DNA of 64,000 nucleotides, from the NCBI GenBank assembly GCA_030762935.1, contig CM060893.1:10398001-10462000 (forward strand), written 5' to 3'. Below the pieces are notes generated by a model. The model was not told the origin of the DNA. It was given only the letters and a program-made list of their open reading frames with translations, and did no database searches. Positions 44,136-55,949 of this stretch are shown here, piece by piece. Each line of letters starts with the position of its first letter. The stretch's first letter is position 1. The DNA is from Hymenopus coronatus. Its lineage: Eukaryota > Arthropoda > Insecta > Mantodea > Hymenopodidae. Both the position numbers and the translations under genes were made by a program.

Positions 44136-46448
44136 TAACTTGAATGCAGGCGTGTTTTAGACAAAAAATGAGCAGGATCCAAAATAAATTTAATTTCCAA
44201 ACTTTTATTTAATCCAATTAACACAGTTTATAGTTCCATACAATACACTGTTGTGTTTTATATATTTAATTCATAAAAAACACAAATTGTCATTTTTTTT
44301 TTAATCTTTTGTAACTATAGAATGAATATTTCAAACAGTTAATAATACATTTTTTTCACAATCAATTGTAAGCACTCTGGTGTGAAATAATTGGCTCAAA
44401 CAGATGGCAAAATTGTTCATACATTGTGCACTAGAAAAAAACCAAGCTAATTCTAAAGGCTTTTGACCTGTTGAACTACAATCACATATTCGAATGCAAA
44501 TGTTTCTTCACATGTTGCATTTCATAAATTGAATTAAGTGGCCAAAAATGATATTGTAAAATAGTTCCTATTACATTTGTTACATTAATGCCTGGTTTCT
44601 CAGTTTAAGCATAAGCTACAGTGATGTTTTACAGTACACAGTTCAAGCTTATCTGTGACTTGACTTAAATAAAATGCGGTTTAAGCAAAAGAATCATCAT
44701 GTTATCTGAAGAAGACAACAAATTAGTGAACAAATGCATTATTTTAACCCACATACACAACAGAAGAAAATATTTATAATGCAAACCATTATTACATATG
44801 AATGTTCAAGAATTTTATTAGAAATTTTGATTAAATAAATAGTCAGCAATCATGATACCAGAAATTATTCATGTTAAAACAAATAAAAGTGTAATCAAAT
44901 AAATACAAAACCACTGATAATCAAAGCTTAATTTTATACTTCGTAGTGTTATCATATACTTTGTTGCACTCATTGTCATCAAAACTGTTATTGTTTTAAA
45001 ATTTAGTAATACAGCATTTTCACATTATTTTTATATGGAAGTGTAAGCATTTCAAAATCTGCAGCATGCTGAGCTTTCAAAACAATTTCACAAATTATAA
45101 TTCACTCTTCACATTGCAATTTAGTTTTTTCTTACTCCACAGTAACTTGTCTGATCACTTTCATTTTATTATATGCTTATGCATTTCATAGCCTGTAGGA
45201 TACTCATTTCTTGAGAATTGAAATTCATAGAATGTTTTACCTGACTTTGTTGGTTAATCTCCAAAAACATTCTCTATTGTCAGTCCAGCCTTAGTTTACC
45301 GGTAATATAAACAAAAGCAACAGGTTGCAATGGTTCTGATTGGTTGCTGAATGTTTTACCCCTTTTCTCTACAAAAAACAGCTATAAATTACTGAAAGAA
45401 GTACATAAATATCATGTAAGATTAGGCAATATTGTCAAAAATAACATGGTAAGAGTTAATAAATGGAAATTGGTTGAATGTTAATCATTACTTCCTTACG
45501 CAACAATGCACATGTGTTGTGCCATTCATAGATTGCAACGGACAATTTTCAGTTACCATGTGGAGAGCGTAGTGTACATATGTAAGCAATGGTGGAGACG
45601 TGTGATGCCTGTATAGTGAAGCATAACACAGGAAGACCTCTAAAAAAAATGGCAAAAAAGAATTATTCCTAATGCATGTAATACGTTTTGTGAAAAGTAA
45701 CCCACTTTTGCATTAAACAATATTCTCAGCTTAATGGTAGAATTTACTGGTGTTTCCCAAAACAGCATACAGTATGCAAAAATTTTAAATCATCTGAGAT
45801 TTTGTGCAAGCACCTTTTCAACAAGTGGAAGCCGAAAATGCAGTAAATGCATATCACACATTGTTCGGGAAGAGCAAACAAAGTGAGATTTGGAGGGAAT
45901 GTTGGACATTGGTGTTGATCGACTAATTATCAATTTTGGTGTAGGAGTTTGAGTGCAAAAGCTACAGGTGACTTGTATCTTGAAGGAGTGGAACCACTTC
46001 CATCATCAGATTAGCTCTTCTGGGTAAGTCACTGCATCATGAAGTGTATTACAGAAATGTGCAATGTGTGGGTGTTCATTTGTAGGTGTTAAAATACGCA
46101 AAAAAAATGTTGGAGTGATGCACATAGGTATGCAATACATCAGCAAACTTTAAAAAAAAACATGCATTTTTTACGGGAGAATTTTGCATTTCATACTGAA
46201 TAATGGCTCCCCTAACTATTTTATTATGTTTTATTTAATATGCATTTCATAGAGTTAATGATTATCTGTGAACAGTGAAAATAGTAAGCCATTTCTTTTC
46301 CTGCCAAATGTAGGAATGCGGTTTTACAATTGTACAGCAGACGAACACAGCTTAACACTACGTGGTGTGTACACGTTCGTTCGCGGAAGAATACATTCTA
46401 GTTTGTTTACATCGCCAGTGAAGTTAGGATGGACAGATTATGTTTTTG
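44136..46448. other. Long AT-rich stretch, mostly unrecognised
   Basis: A minus-strand string, CNKCNRNYFTISF, near 44540-44600 could be a very decayed finger. Around 45590-46030 broken plus-strand frames (EFTGVSQNSIQYAKI, CISHIVREE) might be another transposase relic. Neither is strong enough to call. Confidence 0.35.
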
Positions 46449-46993
46449 TTAACACATTGGAGCCCAAGCCCGAGTATAGTTTGGACCATTGAAATGTTCA
46501 TGAGACCCACTAACACTTTTAATGCAATTCCATGACCTTAACTCAGTCTTGGGCTATGCTCAGTTATAGTTTAGCTGTCTGATTTGTGCTGCCATCTGTC
46601 CTTGCTTTAGCAACTATTAGGAATTTAAGGAGATTTAATAATATTGGCTGCTCTCGGATAGTTGTGCCATTTTCTTTGAAGATGTAATCTGTTTGTTACG
46701 TTTGTGCTCTTAAATTCAGGATTCAAGCTTTGAATAAATGGAGTGTAAGCATCTTTAGGATTTTTTTTCACTCATATTTGATACTTGTAAATTTAAAATA
46801 AAATATTAATATGGAAGTAATGACTATTTTCTTACTTGTTGAGAAATCCTTGAATACCATACTTTTAGATTGTCCCAATACTTTTTGGCAGATTTAATTG
46901 ATGTACTGTAAATAATAAACTCAAAGTAGGCGTAGAAACCCTGGAACTTCTTGGCACTTCAAGTACCAAAACGCCCGGACTTCAATGTGTGAA
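46449..46993 (+). mobile_element. TTAA-type piggyBac-like MITE, copy 4
   Basis: The left end is TTAA plus cacattggagcccaagccc and the right end is gcccggacttcaatgtg followed by tgaa, a mutated TTAA. It is shorter than the other copies because of an internal deletion around 46716. Confidence 0.78.
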
Positions 46994-47221
46994 TCTACAA
47001 AAGCTTATTTTAGGAACAGCATTGCCATGCGCAAATGTTCCAACCTTTACAAGTTCCATGAAATTGTTCAGCTGAGTAAAGCCAAACCTGGTTGCACTGT
47101 TTTGAAACTCACAAAGGTTAATACAAGAAATAAGCCTACCTAAGTGGCATCATACCTTGCTGAAACTTTGGCCTAAGTTTAAACTGTGAAACTGGCCGTT
47201 AAATGAGTGCCTTGCCTTAGA

Positions 47222-47297
47222 GAATTAAATTATGTATTCTCCAGCTTGATGCCATAATAAAAATTGTGCCACACTTATGGACTCCTTTCCTCATAAA
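47222..47297 (-). pseudogene. Decayed extra finger after gene 3 stop
   Basis: In frame after the stop of the gene 3 exon the minus strand reads HKCGTIFIMASSWRIHNLI, a finger relic with one Cys and part of its helix left. It shows the exon once encoded more fingers and was cut short by a nonsense change or small indel. Confidence 0.6.
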
Positions 47298-48189
47298 TTA
47301 AATGGTGTGTTTTAAAGTGCATTTAATTCCTGAAGATCGCTTACACATTCTACATTTAGCCTTGCTGTGCCTACAGCTGCGCTTATGAATTAAACTATGG
47401 GTTTTCAAACCTGATAGAGTAGTGTAGCACTTTACACACCTGTTGCATTTGAATGTTGTCTTGTCTTTATGAGTTAAAAGGTGTACTTTCAAACGCATTT
47501 TATGGATGTAGGCCTTGTCACAGTGCTTGCATTTATAAGGCTTTCCAACCCCATGAGTAAAACTGTGGTCTCTTAGACGTGTTTCTTGTGAAAAGTCCTC
47601 GCCACAAATGTTACACTTGTGTTGTTGCCTGTTATCATGATGAATTATTTGATGTCTTTTCAAACTTGATGCTGTAATACAGCCCTTTTCACATTTTTCA
47701 CATTTAAACAGGATTTTGTCTTCATGAGCCAAAAGGTGAGCTTTAAATGTTTCTGCTGCCACATAACTCTTTTCACAAATATTACAGTGATAGTGTTGTC
47801 TGTTAGGATCATGAGTGAAACTATGTACTTTCAAGTTTGATTTTGTAGTGAAGGCCTTGTGACATTTATCGCATTCAAACAGCCTTATGCCTTCATGAAG
47901 TAAATGATGTTTTTTCAGATGTGATGCATTAATGAAGCTCTTATCACAGCTGTTGCAATTAAATGGTCTTTTGCTCTCATGAAGTAGAATGTGATGTTTT
48001 AAGGAGGCTACTGTACTAAAGCATCTGCCGCAAAATTTACATCTATGTGACATTTTATCATCTAGATGGAATATGTATGTAAAATTATCTCCAAGAGCTG
48101 CAGAGTTTTCCTGACCAGGGCTGCTGCTCTGATTCAAAGCTGTTTGGAACATACCATACTCAGGGCTCCACATTACAGGATTATGCAAC
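47298..48189 (-). CDS. C2H2 zinc-finger gene 3, terminal exon (8 intact fingers)
   Basis: A 3' splice site, cctgtgcattgcag, ends just before 48189, and the exon starts with G in the same phase as the other two terminal exons. The opening LHNPVMWSPEYGMF is a diverged version of their openings. Eight fingers with both Cys and both His are present. In the fifth, the position after the second Cys carries CEKGC in place of the usual aromatic. The ninth is truncated (KCRMCKRSSGIKCTLKH) by a stop, with finger relics continuing downstream. It may be a recently truncated gene or a young pseudogene. The nearest candidate upstream exon is the mini-exon at 61285-61337, 13.1 kb away. Confidence 0.78.
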
Positions 48190-48242
48190 CTGCAATGCAC
48201 AGGAAAATCATTAAAACAGAAAATACAGATTGCTATGCTGTC

Positions 48243-49384
48243 GCCGCTGAATCCTTGCACTTGACAGTTCGGGTGGTTTCGCGTAAGGTTGGCTATGCTG
48301 CCTTTGCAGCGTTGCCAGAGTAAATAGTAAACAACAACAGCTGATTACAAATGTCTATCTGTGTAAAGACGAATATAAACAGTGTACATAGTAAATGAAT
48401 GCTGATGAATAATGAAACTAATTCATTTTTATTGATGTTAATTGTAAATAAGTCATACTATAACATATGTAGCATGCATTACGTATTTACGACAATGTAG
48501 AACAAATTAATGCAAAATAGCTTGTTACAATGAGAGAAAGGTATAACAAACTGATTTTTCACCGGTATAGAATTTTAATGGCTCAATTCCATCCAAATCT
48601 CTGTCATCATATTCTCGGAAATGTCACTGTCATCATCACCAAGACTTATCATTAATGGTAAATGAAATGTAAATGGCGTTTTATTTATAGACGCTCTTTA
48701 ACTGCTGTGGTTCTCAGCGTCCCATTCTAAATTGGGTATGAAAGACCACTTAATTTTGCTCAGAGGTCTCTCTATCAGGCTTGAGGTTCTTTTACGTGCC
48801 GTAAATCTACGACACGGGACCAACAGCCATGATAAGGATTTTTACACCCAAAAAATCCATCACCCTCCGCCAGGTTTGAACCCATGACCTTGGATATATG
48901 AAGTCAACATGGTAACTATTATACCACGAAGGGCGACCTCATTAATGGTTCACATTCACTGATAATTCCATCTAATTTCTGTGCTTTTCATATTATTTAC
49001 GCACATGATTCACTTTCTTCTTCCATGAAGCCGCATCCACCCTCGCCACACCTTCCCACAAAAGTCTATCATCTCAATTGTGAAAGTCTTGTTATGTTCC
49101 CTCGAATACAAACACCAAAACACTACCAAAACATAAATAGCAATGAATAATACGTAGCTTGTACAGAACAGCTCAACACAATGGGAGTTCACAAACTGAG
49201 CACGTGGTTGGAAATAGCCAGATACTGCAACAGTGCAGCATTTAGATAAGCTTCTGTTGTCAGACCGACCAACCAGAATGCTGCTTTGTGATTGGTTCAG
49301 AAAGTTAAAACAGGTAAAGCTTTTCATCTGTCTTTTGTGGGAGTACCAACTTAATTCCCAACTGTCAAGTGCAAGGATTCAGCG
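48243..49384. mobile_element. Possible DNA transposon with 27-base inverted ends
   Basis: The left end ctgaatccttgcacttgaca and the right end tgtcaagtgcaaggattcag are perfect inverted complements, and the match extends a few bases each way. The enclosed 1.14 kb contains SINE A copy 8 and a 105-codon minus-strand frame of unknown nature (49010-49327). No target duplication was identified and the superfamily is unknown. The element lies just upstream of the gene 3 exon. Confidence 0.55.
48660..48938 (-). mobile_element. SINE family A, copy 8
   Basis: A minus-strand copy bounded by an 11-base duplication, tcattaatggt, at 48649-48659 and 48939-48949. A short internal deletion removes part of the gaagggaagtaaagcc region. 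Confidence 0.92.
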
Positions 49385-49511
49385 GTAGGGGTATAAAAAC
49401 CTGATGTTAAATTCACATAAATTTTCTACCCACTATCTTTAGCTTTTATAGCCTCTACAAACCATTCTTGCAAAACTTTTCTTTTTTTTTTGGTAGTTTA
49501 ACTCCTTTCAC

Positions 49512-49754
49512 AGCCTGCCTAGGTAGTGTGGTGGTAGCGTGTCTGCCTCACATTCAACAGGTCGCGAGTTCGAATCTCGCTTAGGGTGAATTACCTGGAT
49601 AAGATTTTTTTCGGGGTTTTCCCTTATCCTGATAAGACGAATGTCAATTAACTTTAAGCTCTATGGACACCAAGATCATTTGAGCATCATTTCACCAATT
49701 TCATATATCGTCCGATATGACCAACCAGGTTAAAGAATGTTAAGCTACAAAAAA
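49512..49754 (+). mobile_element. SINE family D, copy 1
   Basis: The reference copy of the family: an A-box-like tggtggtagcgtgtctgcct, a B box gagttcgaatctcgc, the body aagacgaatgtcaattaact, and the end accaaccaggttaaagaatg. A 12-base duplication, aactcctttcac, lies at 49500-49511 and 49755-49766. Confidence 0.95.
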
Positions 49755-49794
49755 ACTCCTTTCACCTGGTAGGTAATATTGGATGATAAATTAA

Positions 49795-49965
49795 ATCTAT
49801 GAAGTGATGCTTAAATGAGCCCAGGGTTCATGGAGCTTAAAACTACATGACATTCGTCTTCTCAGGATAAGGGAAAACTCCAGAAAAACCTTTTTGGATA
49901 ACTCACCCTAACTGAGAGTTGAACTCAGGATCTCTTGAATGTGATATAGCATGCTGATCCCCACA
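49795..49965 (-). mobile_element. SINE family D, copy 2
   Basis: A diverged minus-strand copy (cattcgtcttctcaggataa and ctgagagttgaactcaggat on the plus strand), just downstream of copy 1. Confidence 0.75.
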
Positions 49966-49971
49966 CTACAA

Positions 49972-50552
49972 AAATGGGAAATGGAAATGATGTTTTATTT
50001 ATGGACGCTCTTTATCTACTGTGGTTCTCAGCATCCCTTTCTATACTGGACATGAAAGACTGCTCAATTTTGCTCAGAGGCCTCTTTATCAGGTTTGAGG
50101 TTCTTTTATATGTCGTAAATCTATGACACGGGACCAACAGCTTTACTTCTCTTCCGAAGGAAGCCATCATTTTCCACCAGGTTTGAACCCGCGACCTTAG
50201 GTAGGTATATGAAAAAAAAATGGCATGTTATTTATGAACGCTCTTTAACTACTGTGGTTCTCAGCATCCCATTCTAAATTGGACGTGAAAGACCGCTTAA
50301 TTTTGCTCAGAGGCCTCTCTATGAGGTTTGAGGTTCGTTTACGTGCATAAATCTATGACATGGGACCAACGGCTTTACTTCCCTTCCAAAGGAAGCCATG
50401 CTAAGGATTTTTACACCCGAAAAAATCCATCGTCCTCCACCAGGTTTGAACCCGCGACCTGGTGTATGAAGTTAGAATGGTAACCATTACACCACGGAGG
50501 GCGACTAGTTATATGAAGCTTGCATGGTAGCCATTACACCATGGAGAGTAAC
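49972..50552 (-). mobile_element. SINE family A, copy 9, split by copy 10
   Basis: The body (49972-50213) and the head (50518-50552, containing gccattacaccatggagag) are separated by another member of the same family. The junction bases tatatgaa at 50206-50213 and 50510-50517 are the duplication created by that insertion. Confidence 0.88.
50214..50509 (-). mobile_element. SINE family A, copy 10
   Basis: A near-complete minus-strand copy inserted into copy 9 with an 8-base duplication (tatatgaa). It is less diverged from the family pattern than its host copy, as expected from the insertion order. Confidence 0.9.
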
Positions 50553-51434
50553 TACAGAGATGTGCTACTTATTCTTGTATCTACTTCAAGTTGATTGTAC
50601 AATCATTACACATTTCATTATAGACGCAAAGGGGATTGTGAAAGACAAGTTTTTAAGGGTTTACAGCAATGAAATTTAGATATTATCTCCTCTACAACTA
50701 TTATATTTACAATAATGAAAATGTGCACATAAGCAATATATACTTTATATCGCCACTATTTTTGAACAGATACATAAAATTTTTAACATACTTTTTTTTT
50801 TATCATTCAAAATGGCAACTATCCTGAAAGGTTTCAGCATTGCCCTAAAATCTAGATTATTTTAAAAGTTTTGCATTATCTTTTGTTTATTTTATTACCA
50901 GTATCATGCAGTTTCAACAATATTAGGAACAAATTATACTTTCAATTTAGTGTTGAATACAATGTATAGATTTTTGAACAACAAAAAATTTAAGAGTTTT
51001 TATTTTTTGTCAGGAAAAGTATACACGAAGTGAAGCAATTGTGTGTGATATTATAGATATTACTAGCACAAACATACAGAGAAAATTTCAGAGATATATG
51101 TTTAGTTATTTTTGACTTATCAGAGAAACGGATCTTGAAAATAATATTACAGAAAATAAGCCCCACTTTTTGTTGACATGGGTGTGGCACTCCTCATACA
51201 TGCTCATGCCTCGATGCAGCATCTGCCTTTTAAATCATTACTCGAAAACTATACCAGACATTGAAATATTATTTCAGGAAAAACATTCTGGAGGAATTTC
51301 TTCTGATAACGATAAAAAGCTCACCCAAAGAGATTATGGTTACACACATAAGACATATAAATGAAAAAGCTACAAGGAAACTTGGGAGAATATACAAGAT
51401 ACCTGGAAAAACTTCAACAAAAATCTGATGATAT
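50553..51434. other. Intergenic stretch, nothing recognised
   Basis: AT-rich sequence. The small frames at 50990-51190 and 51170-51364 show no motif. Confidence 0.4.
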
Positions 51435-52195
51435 CCATTCACATGAAAAAATTAGCAGAAATAGTCTTACTACTTGCTTCTTTGTAAGTAGAAGAGAATT
51501 AAGGGAGTACCATAGGTTAAAGTGATAGTCAAAAGCTGGTTGCTATATGAATGAAGTTCCTTTGTTTGTATGGACAAAGGTTGACAAATTCCTGTATGGT
51601 AAAAGTATAAGATTTTCAAAGCTGAAACAAAAAACAAGAAATATCTTAAAAGCGATCAATTCCACGAAAAAAAAATGTATATAACATAAATTGTGTGTTT
51701 TAATGTGCTCTACATTTTTTGTGTCCTAAGTTTTTGTCCACCTCTTATGGTTTAGCAGTTATGCAAAATTCTGTAAAATTGATCAAAAATAAAGTACTCT
51801 TTAGAGCTATTCCCAGCAAATTCAAAATATACATTTTATTTGTCAGGTAAATATCTTTAATATACGAAATTTTAATCAAAATCATTAAAGAGTCATTCTT
51901 GAGAAAATCAAAATTTTCGAAAAAAGTTCCATGTAAAGGGTAGTTTGTGGAGGGGGAATTTTTCTCAAAATCTTCATGTTGCATCCCTGGAAGATACTAA
52001 ACTTAAATACGAAGTTTGGTATTTTACCAACTTTTCGTTTTCGAGTTATCGTGTTCACACACACACAGTCAGACCTTTTTCTGAAAATACTTTTTTTTTT
52101 GATACAAGGGACCCTAAAACATATATTTCCGGTGAAATCTTGGTATCAAATACCTTCTCTATACACTATGTATATGATACGTGTAGAGAAAGTAA
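51435..52195 (+). repeat. R1 repeat, plus copy
   Basis: It contains attagcagaaatagtcttac, a (CA)n spot near 52056-52067 and the 3' end taccttctctatacactatg to gtagagaaagtaat. Confidence 0.75.
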
Positions 52196-52196
52196 T

Positions 52197-52465
52197 AAAC
52201 CAAGGAAAGAAGCTGTAGCCAAATTTAGAATGGCATCAGGCCACGACCTTTTAGTTGATCTCCTGAACAGAATAGGGATACTCCCAACTAGGGAATGTCA
52301 ACTTTACAGAGCTGGGATCATGAATTCAACCCATCTATTTGTGCCCAGGTCTAGATAAAGATTCAAAGAAGCAAGGAGATATTGGTAAATTACATTTGGA
52401 AGCCAGAAAACTCCTGAGCTGACTCTATAATATATAATGTGAAACTGTTTTTGTTTTGGATTCAA
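52197..52465 (+). pseudogene. LINE ORF2 C-terminal fragment
   Basis: The plus frame gives KPRKEAVAKFRMASGHDLLV followed by GILPTRECQLYRAGIMNSTH. This resembles the C-terminal Cys/His region of non-LTR ORF2 proteins, where relatives have a C-x-x-C at this place (here CQLY). It directly follows an R1 end. Confidence 0.6.
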
Positions 52466-52739
52466 TTCCCAATAAAGCCATATACTACAACATTAATCAT
52501 AAGTTTTACTGCAATTATTTCGCTAGATCCTTCACATAACTTGCTACTTTGGTGAAATTCAAATGCAGGCGTTTCCAAATTTTAAATTCATTTTTATAGA
52601 AAACAATGGCTTTGTTCTGTAATTGACAAATGCCTTGCAAAACTACAGTGCATATGCAAGTAGCATTGACATTTGTTTGTCTTCTAAACAGTATGTATAA
52701 AACATTATGCTTTTTTATATTGGTGATACTATTATTTAT

Positions 52740-52960
52740 AACCTACCACGGGCGTATGTATTACTGTTAGAACCAGCTGGAAAATTCAATGTCAAGCTGG
52801 GATTTGAACATGGGTCTCCTGCTCTCCATGCAGTTGCTCTAACCAGTGGGCTGCTGTGACAACATACCAGTATAGCATTCAAACCTCCAACTGATTCAGG
52901 TTTTCACTCAATTAACCAACCAGTACATCTCACTTCGGAGATAACATCTTACATATTGTA
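52740..52960 (-). mobile_element. SINE-like family E, copy 1
   Basis: The minus strand shows a tRNA-like tggttagagcaactgcat and the B box gttcaaatcccag, with a body ending ccagctggttctaacagtaa. The upstream part (gttatctccgaagtgagatg) is shared with the copy at 54845-55040, so the unit includes sequence 5' of the tRNA-like part. Confidence 0.65.
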
Positions 52961-53004
52961 TGTACTTAGTATCCAGGCACCCAATACTAACACTTATGCC
53001 ACCT

Positions 53005-53110
53005 ATTGGGAGATTAGCTAATTGGAGAATGGCAGAGCTGTGTTCAAATCCCAGAAATGTTAATGAATTTTTTCAGATGGTTTTAACAGTAAAACACAAG
53101 GCCTTGGTAG
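53005..53110 (+). mobile_element. SINE-like family E, fragment
   Basis: It shares the gtgttcaaatcccag B box and the aattttttcagatggtttta body with the other two family E copies. The head is poorly preserved. Confidence 0.5.
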
Positions 53111-53154
53111 GGAATTAATGATGGCAACATCAGTGTAATAAAAATCTGGTGTTC

Positions 53155-54025
53155 CACTCACATGACTTTCTCTACCTATTCAGCAACAAATTATTCTTAC
53201 AAAATCAGATGTGCTCTATTCATACGACTTTCTCTTCATCTAGGTAACAAATTACTGTCAAAAAGCTTGTTCTTACATCTACTTCATGCTAATCAAGATA
53301 AGCATTTAGAGAAATAGTCTTATTACTTGCTTTCTTGTAAGTAGAAGGGAAATAGCGAATACACTAGGCAAATACGAGTCAAATCTTTTAAATACTGGTT
53401 GCCATGTGGATAAAATCCATTTCTTGGCATTGCCAGGAGTTGACAAATTCCCATATGTGAAAAATTTGAGTATTTTAAAACTGAAACCAATAATAAGGAA
53501 CATCTCAAAAATAGTTAACTCCATGAAAAAAATGTATGTACATAAATTGTGTGTTTTACCAAGATCTACACTTTTTGTGTAGTAAGTTTTTGTCTAAATC
53601 TTACGGTTTACCAGTCATGCAAATTCAGCAAAATTCATCCAGAGGCCATTCCCAGAAAATTCAAAATATTCATTTTATTATTCATATAAATATCTTTAAT
53701 ACACAGTATTTTAATCAAAATTATTAGAGTCATTTTTGAAAAAATTAAAAATTTCAAAAAAAAATTTATATAAAGGATAGTTTAGGGTGGGGGGATTTAT
53801 CTCAAAATCTTCCTGTTGCATCCTTGGTAGATACTTACTGACTTTTTGTTTTTGAGCTATTGTGTTCACAGGCTCATGGACACACAAGGACCTTTTTCTC
53901 AATTTTTTTGGGGGATACAGGGGACCCTAAAATGTGTATTTCCAGTTAAATCTGGTATCGAACTTGTGGGTGGAATGTAATACCTCTTCTATACACTATG
54001 TACATAGTATGTGTAGAGAAAGTAA
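53155..54025 (+). repeat. R1 repeat, plus copy with duplicated start
   Basis: Two versions of the starting motif (cactcacatgactttctcta and attcatacgactttctcttc) occur within 70 bases. The 3' end gtagagaaagtaaa abuts the next R1 copy. Confidence 0.72.
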
Positions 54026-54775
54026 AAAGCTTATTCTATCTGCTTCAAGCTAATTGAGATAAACGTTAGTAGAATGGTTTCATTACTTATTTCCTTGTAA
54101 ATAGAAGGGAAATAAGGGATACATTAGGCTAAAGCAATAGTCAAAAGCTGTTGCTATTCAGTTCCCTTTGCATGACCAGGAACACAACAAAAACAATATG
54201 ATATTCATTATGCCTATCTGTTTGAGAAAAGTATAAGTATTTAAAATTAAACCAATAACCAGGAATATTTTGGAAATGGTCAACTCCACAAAAAATGTGT
54301 ATAGGACATAATGCAATCTACCTTTTTCATGCAGTAAGATTTTACTATGCAAAAGTCCTCCAGAATGAAGAGGGCTTCAGAGGCTATTCCCACAATATTC
54401 AAAGTAATCATGTCATTGGTCATCTTTAATATACAATATTTTAATCAAAATCATATGAACATTTATGAGAAAATCAAAACTTTTGAAAAATTTTCCATGT
54501 AAAGTGTAGTTTGAGTTGGGAGAATTTTCTTCAAAATCTTTGTGTCACATCCTTGGAAGATACTGAACTTGAATACCTAGTTTGGTATTTAACAAACTTT
54601 TCGTTTTTGAGTCTCACACATGCATGACTGCACAGTCATACACACATGGACCTTTTTCTAATTTTTTTTTTTATTCAGGGGATCCTAAAATGTGTCTTTT
54701 CAGTGAAATATCAGTACTGAATTTTTGGATAGAATGTAATACCTTCTCTACCTATGTACTATGTACTTGTAAAAA
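54026..54775 (+). repeat. R1 repeat, tandem plus copy
   Basis: It begins directly after the preceding copy with agcttattctatctgcttca and ends at taccttctctacctatgtac. The pair shows head-to-tail tandem arrangement. Confidence 0.7.
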
Positions 54776-54844
54776 CTGTTCAATAGTAGGCATAACTGTG
54801 TTAATTTTACCTGGATACCAAGTACTTAGATAAGTGACTGCCAT

Positions 54845-55045
54845 TAAGATGTTATCTTCGAAGTGAGACATACCGATGGTTAACCAGGTAAAAATAAAAT
54901 CAGTTGGAGGATTGAATGTCATGCTAGCATGTTGTCACAGTAGCTCAGTGGTTAGGGCAACTACAGAGAGAACAGGAGAACCGTGCTCAAATACTGGCTG
55001 TAGATTGAATTTTTCAGCCGATTCTAACACTAAAATTATGCATTT
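54845..55045 (+). mobile_element. SINE-like family E, copy 2
   Basis: It has gttatcttcgaagtgagaca, then the tRNA-like cacagtagctcagtggttag and the B-box region gtgctcaaatactggc, followed by gaatttttcagccgattcta. It is clearly related to the minus-strand copy at 52740-52960. Confidence 0.65.
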
Positions 55046-55511
55046 TATTAATATCTTAAAAATTTACTCAAAATAGAAATGTTGGAGTTTGCATCTAGGT
55101 GCCTCATACAGTGCCTTATGTGTGATCACCTGTAGGTTTTAAAAAAAAATGTTAATTAAACACAGAGCAAAACTTTTGATTGATATGAAAAAGTAAAATA
55201 ATATCAATATTAAAACTAAAGAAGGTGTCTTATCATTAATTTTTATACAGGTGACACTGAGTGCAGATTCCTTGCCCACCAAGAATAGATACAGCAACAA
55301 ATGGATCAATGTCATAAGCTAATGCAAAGGTCCATATTTGCTAAACTGATCTTGTCTTTTTCATTACATTAGGTGCTGAAAATGACCTTGTGCTTCAATG
55401 CACTTTTTTGCATGCACTAACAATACTATACACTTTATGCAACTCTGCTGCATCAATTCTCAAAATTTCATTATAAATATTGTCCTTCAAGTCTTCTAAT
55501 ACTTTTGGGTT

Positions 55512-55620
55512 AGCTCGCCTGGGTAATGTGGTGGTAGCGTGTGTTGAATAACTATAAGCTCCATGGACCCTGAGATCATTTCACCAATTTCATTCATCAT
55601 CCGATATTACCAACTAAACA
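55512..55620 (+). mobile_element. SINE family D, copy 4 (internally deleted)
   Basis: The head (ctgggtaatgtggtggtagc) is joined directly to the end of the body (aactataagctccatggacc), so most of the SINE is missing. Imperfect duplications acttttggg and actttcggg flank it inside the T3 transposase frame. Confidence 0.75.
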
Positions 55621-55949
55621 CTTTCGGGATGTTTGAATACACTTTTCTCTTTAGGCTGCCCCATAGATAAAAGTCACAAGTGGTTAAGGTCTGGTGAATG
55701 CGGTGGTCACACTTTCATGAATTTGTGACATTGAATGTGTGAAGCGCGATAGGTTGCACCATCCTGTTGAAAGACAGCATACATACATTCATGGGGGTCA
55801 CTATGCGTAAAATTCCTCAAAGATTTGTATATGCACACCAGTGTTTACTGTTTATTCAAAAAGCATGGGACGCACAAATTCCAGAGAACCTTCAAACAAC
55901 ACATCAATTACTCCATAAAGAACATTTTAAATTCTAAATAAAAAGACAA

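Noticed and set aside
44450..44620. Another zinc-finger exon
   Set aside because: Only one Cys pair and a vague helix are readable, with no His pair in frame. This is too weak to call.
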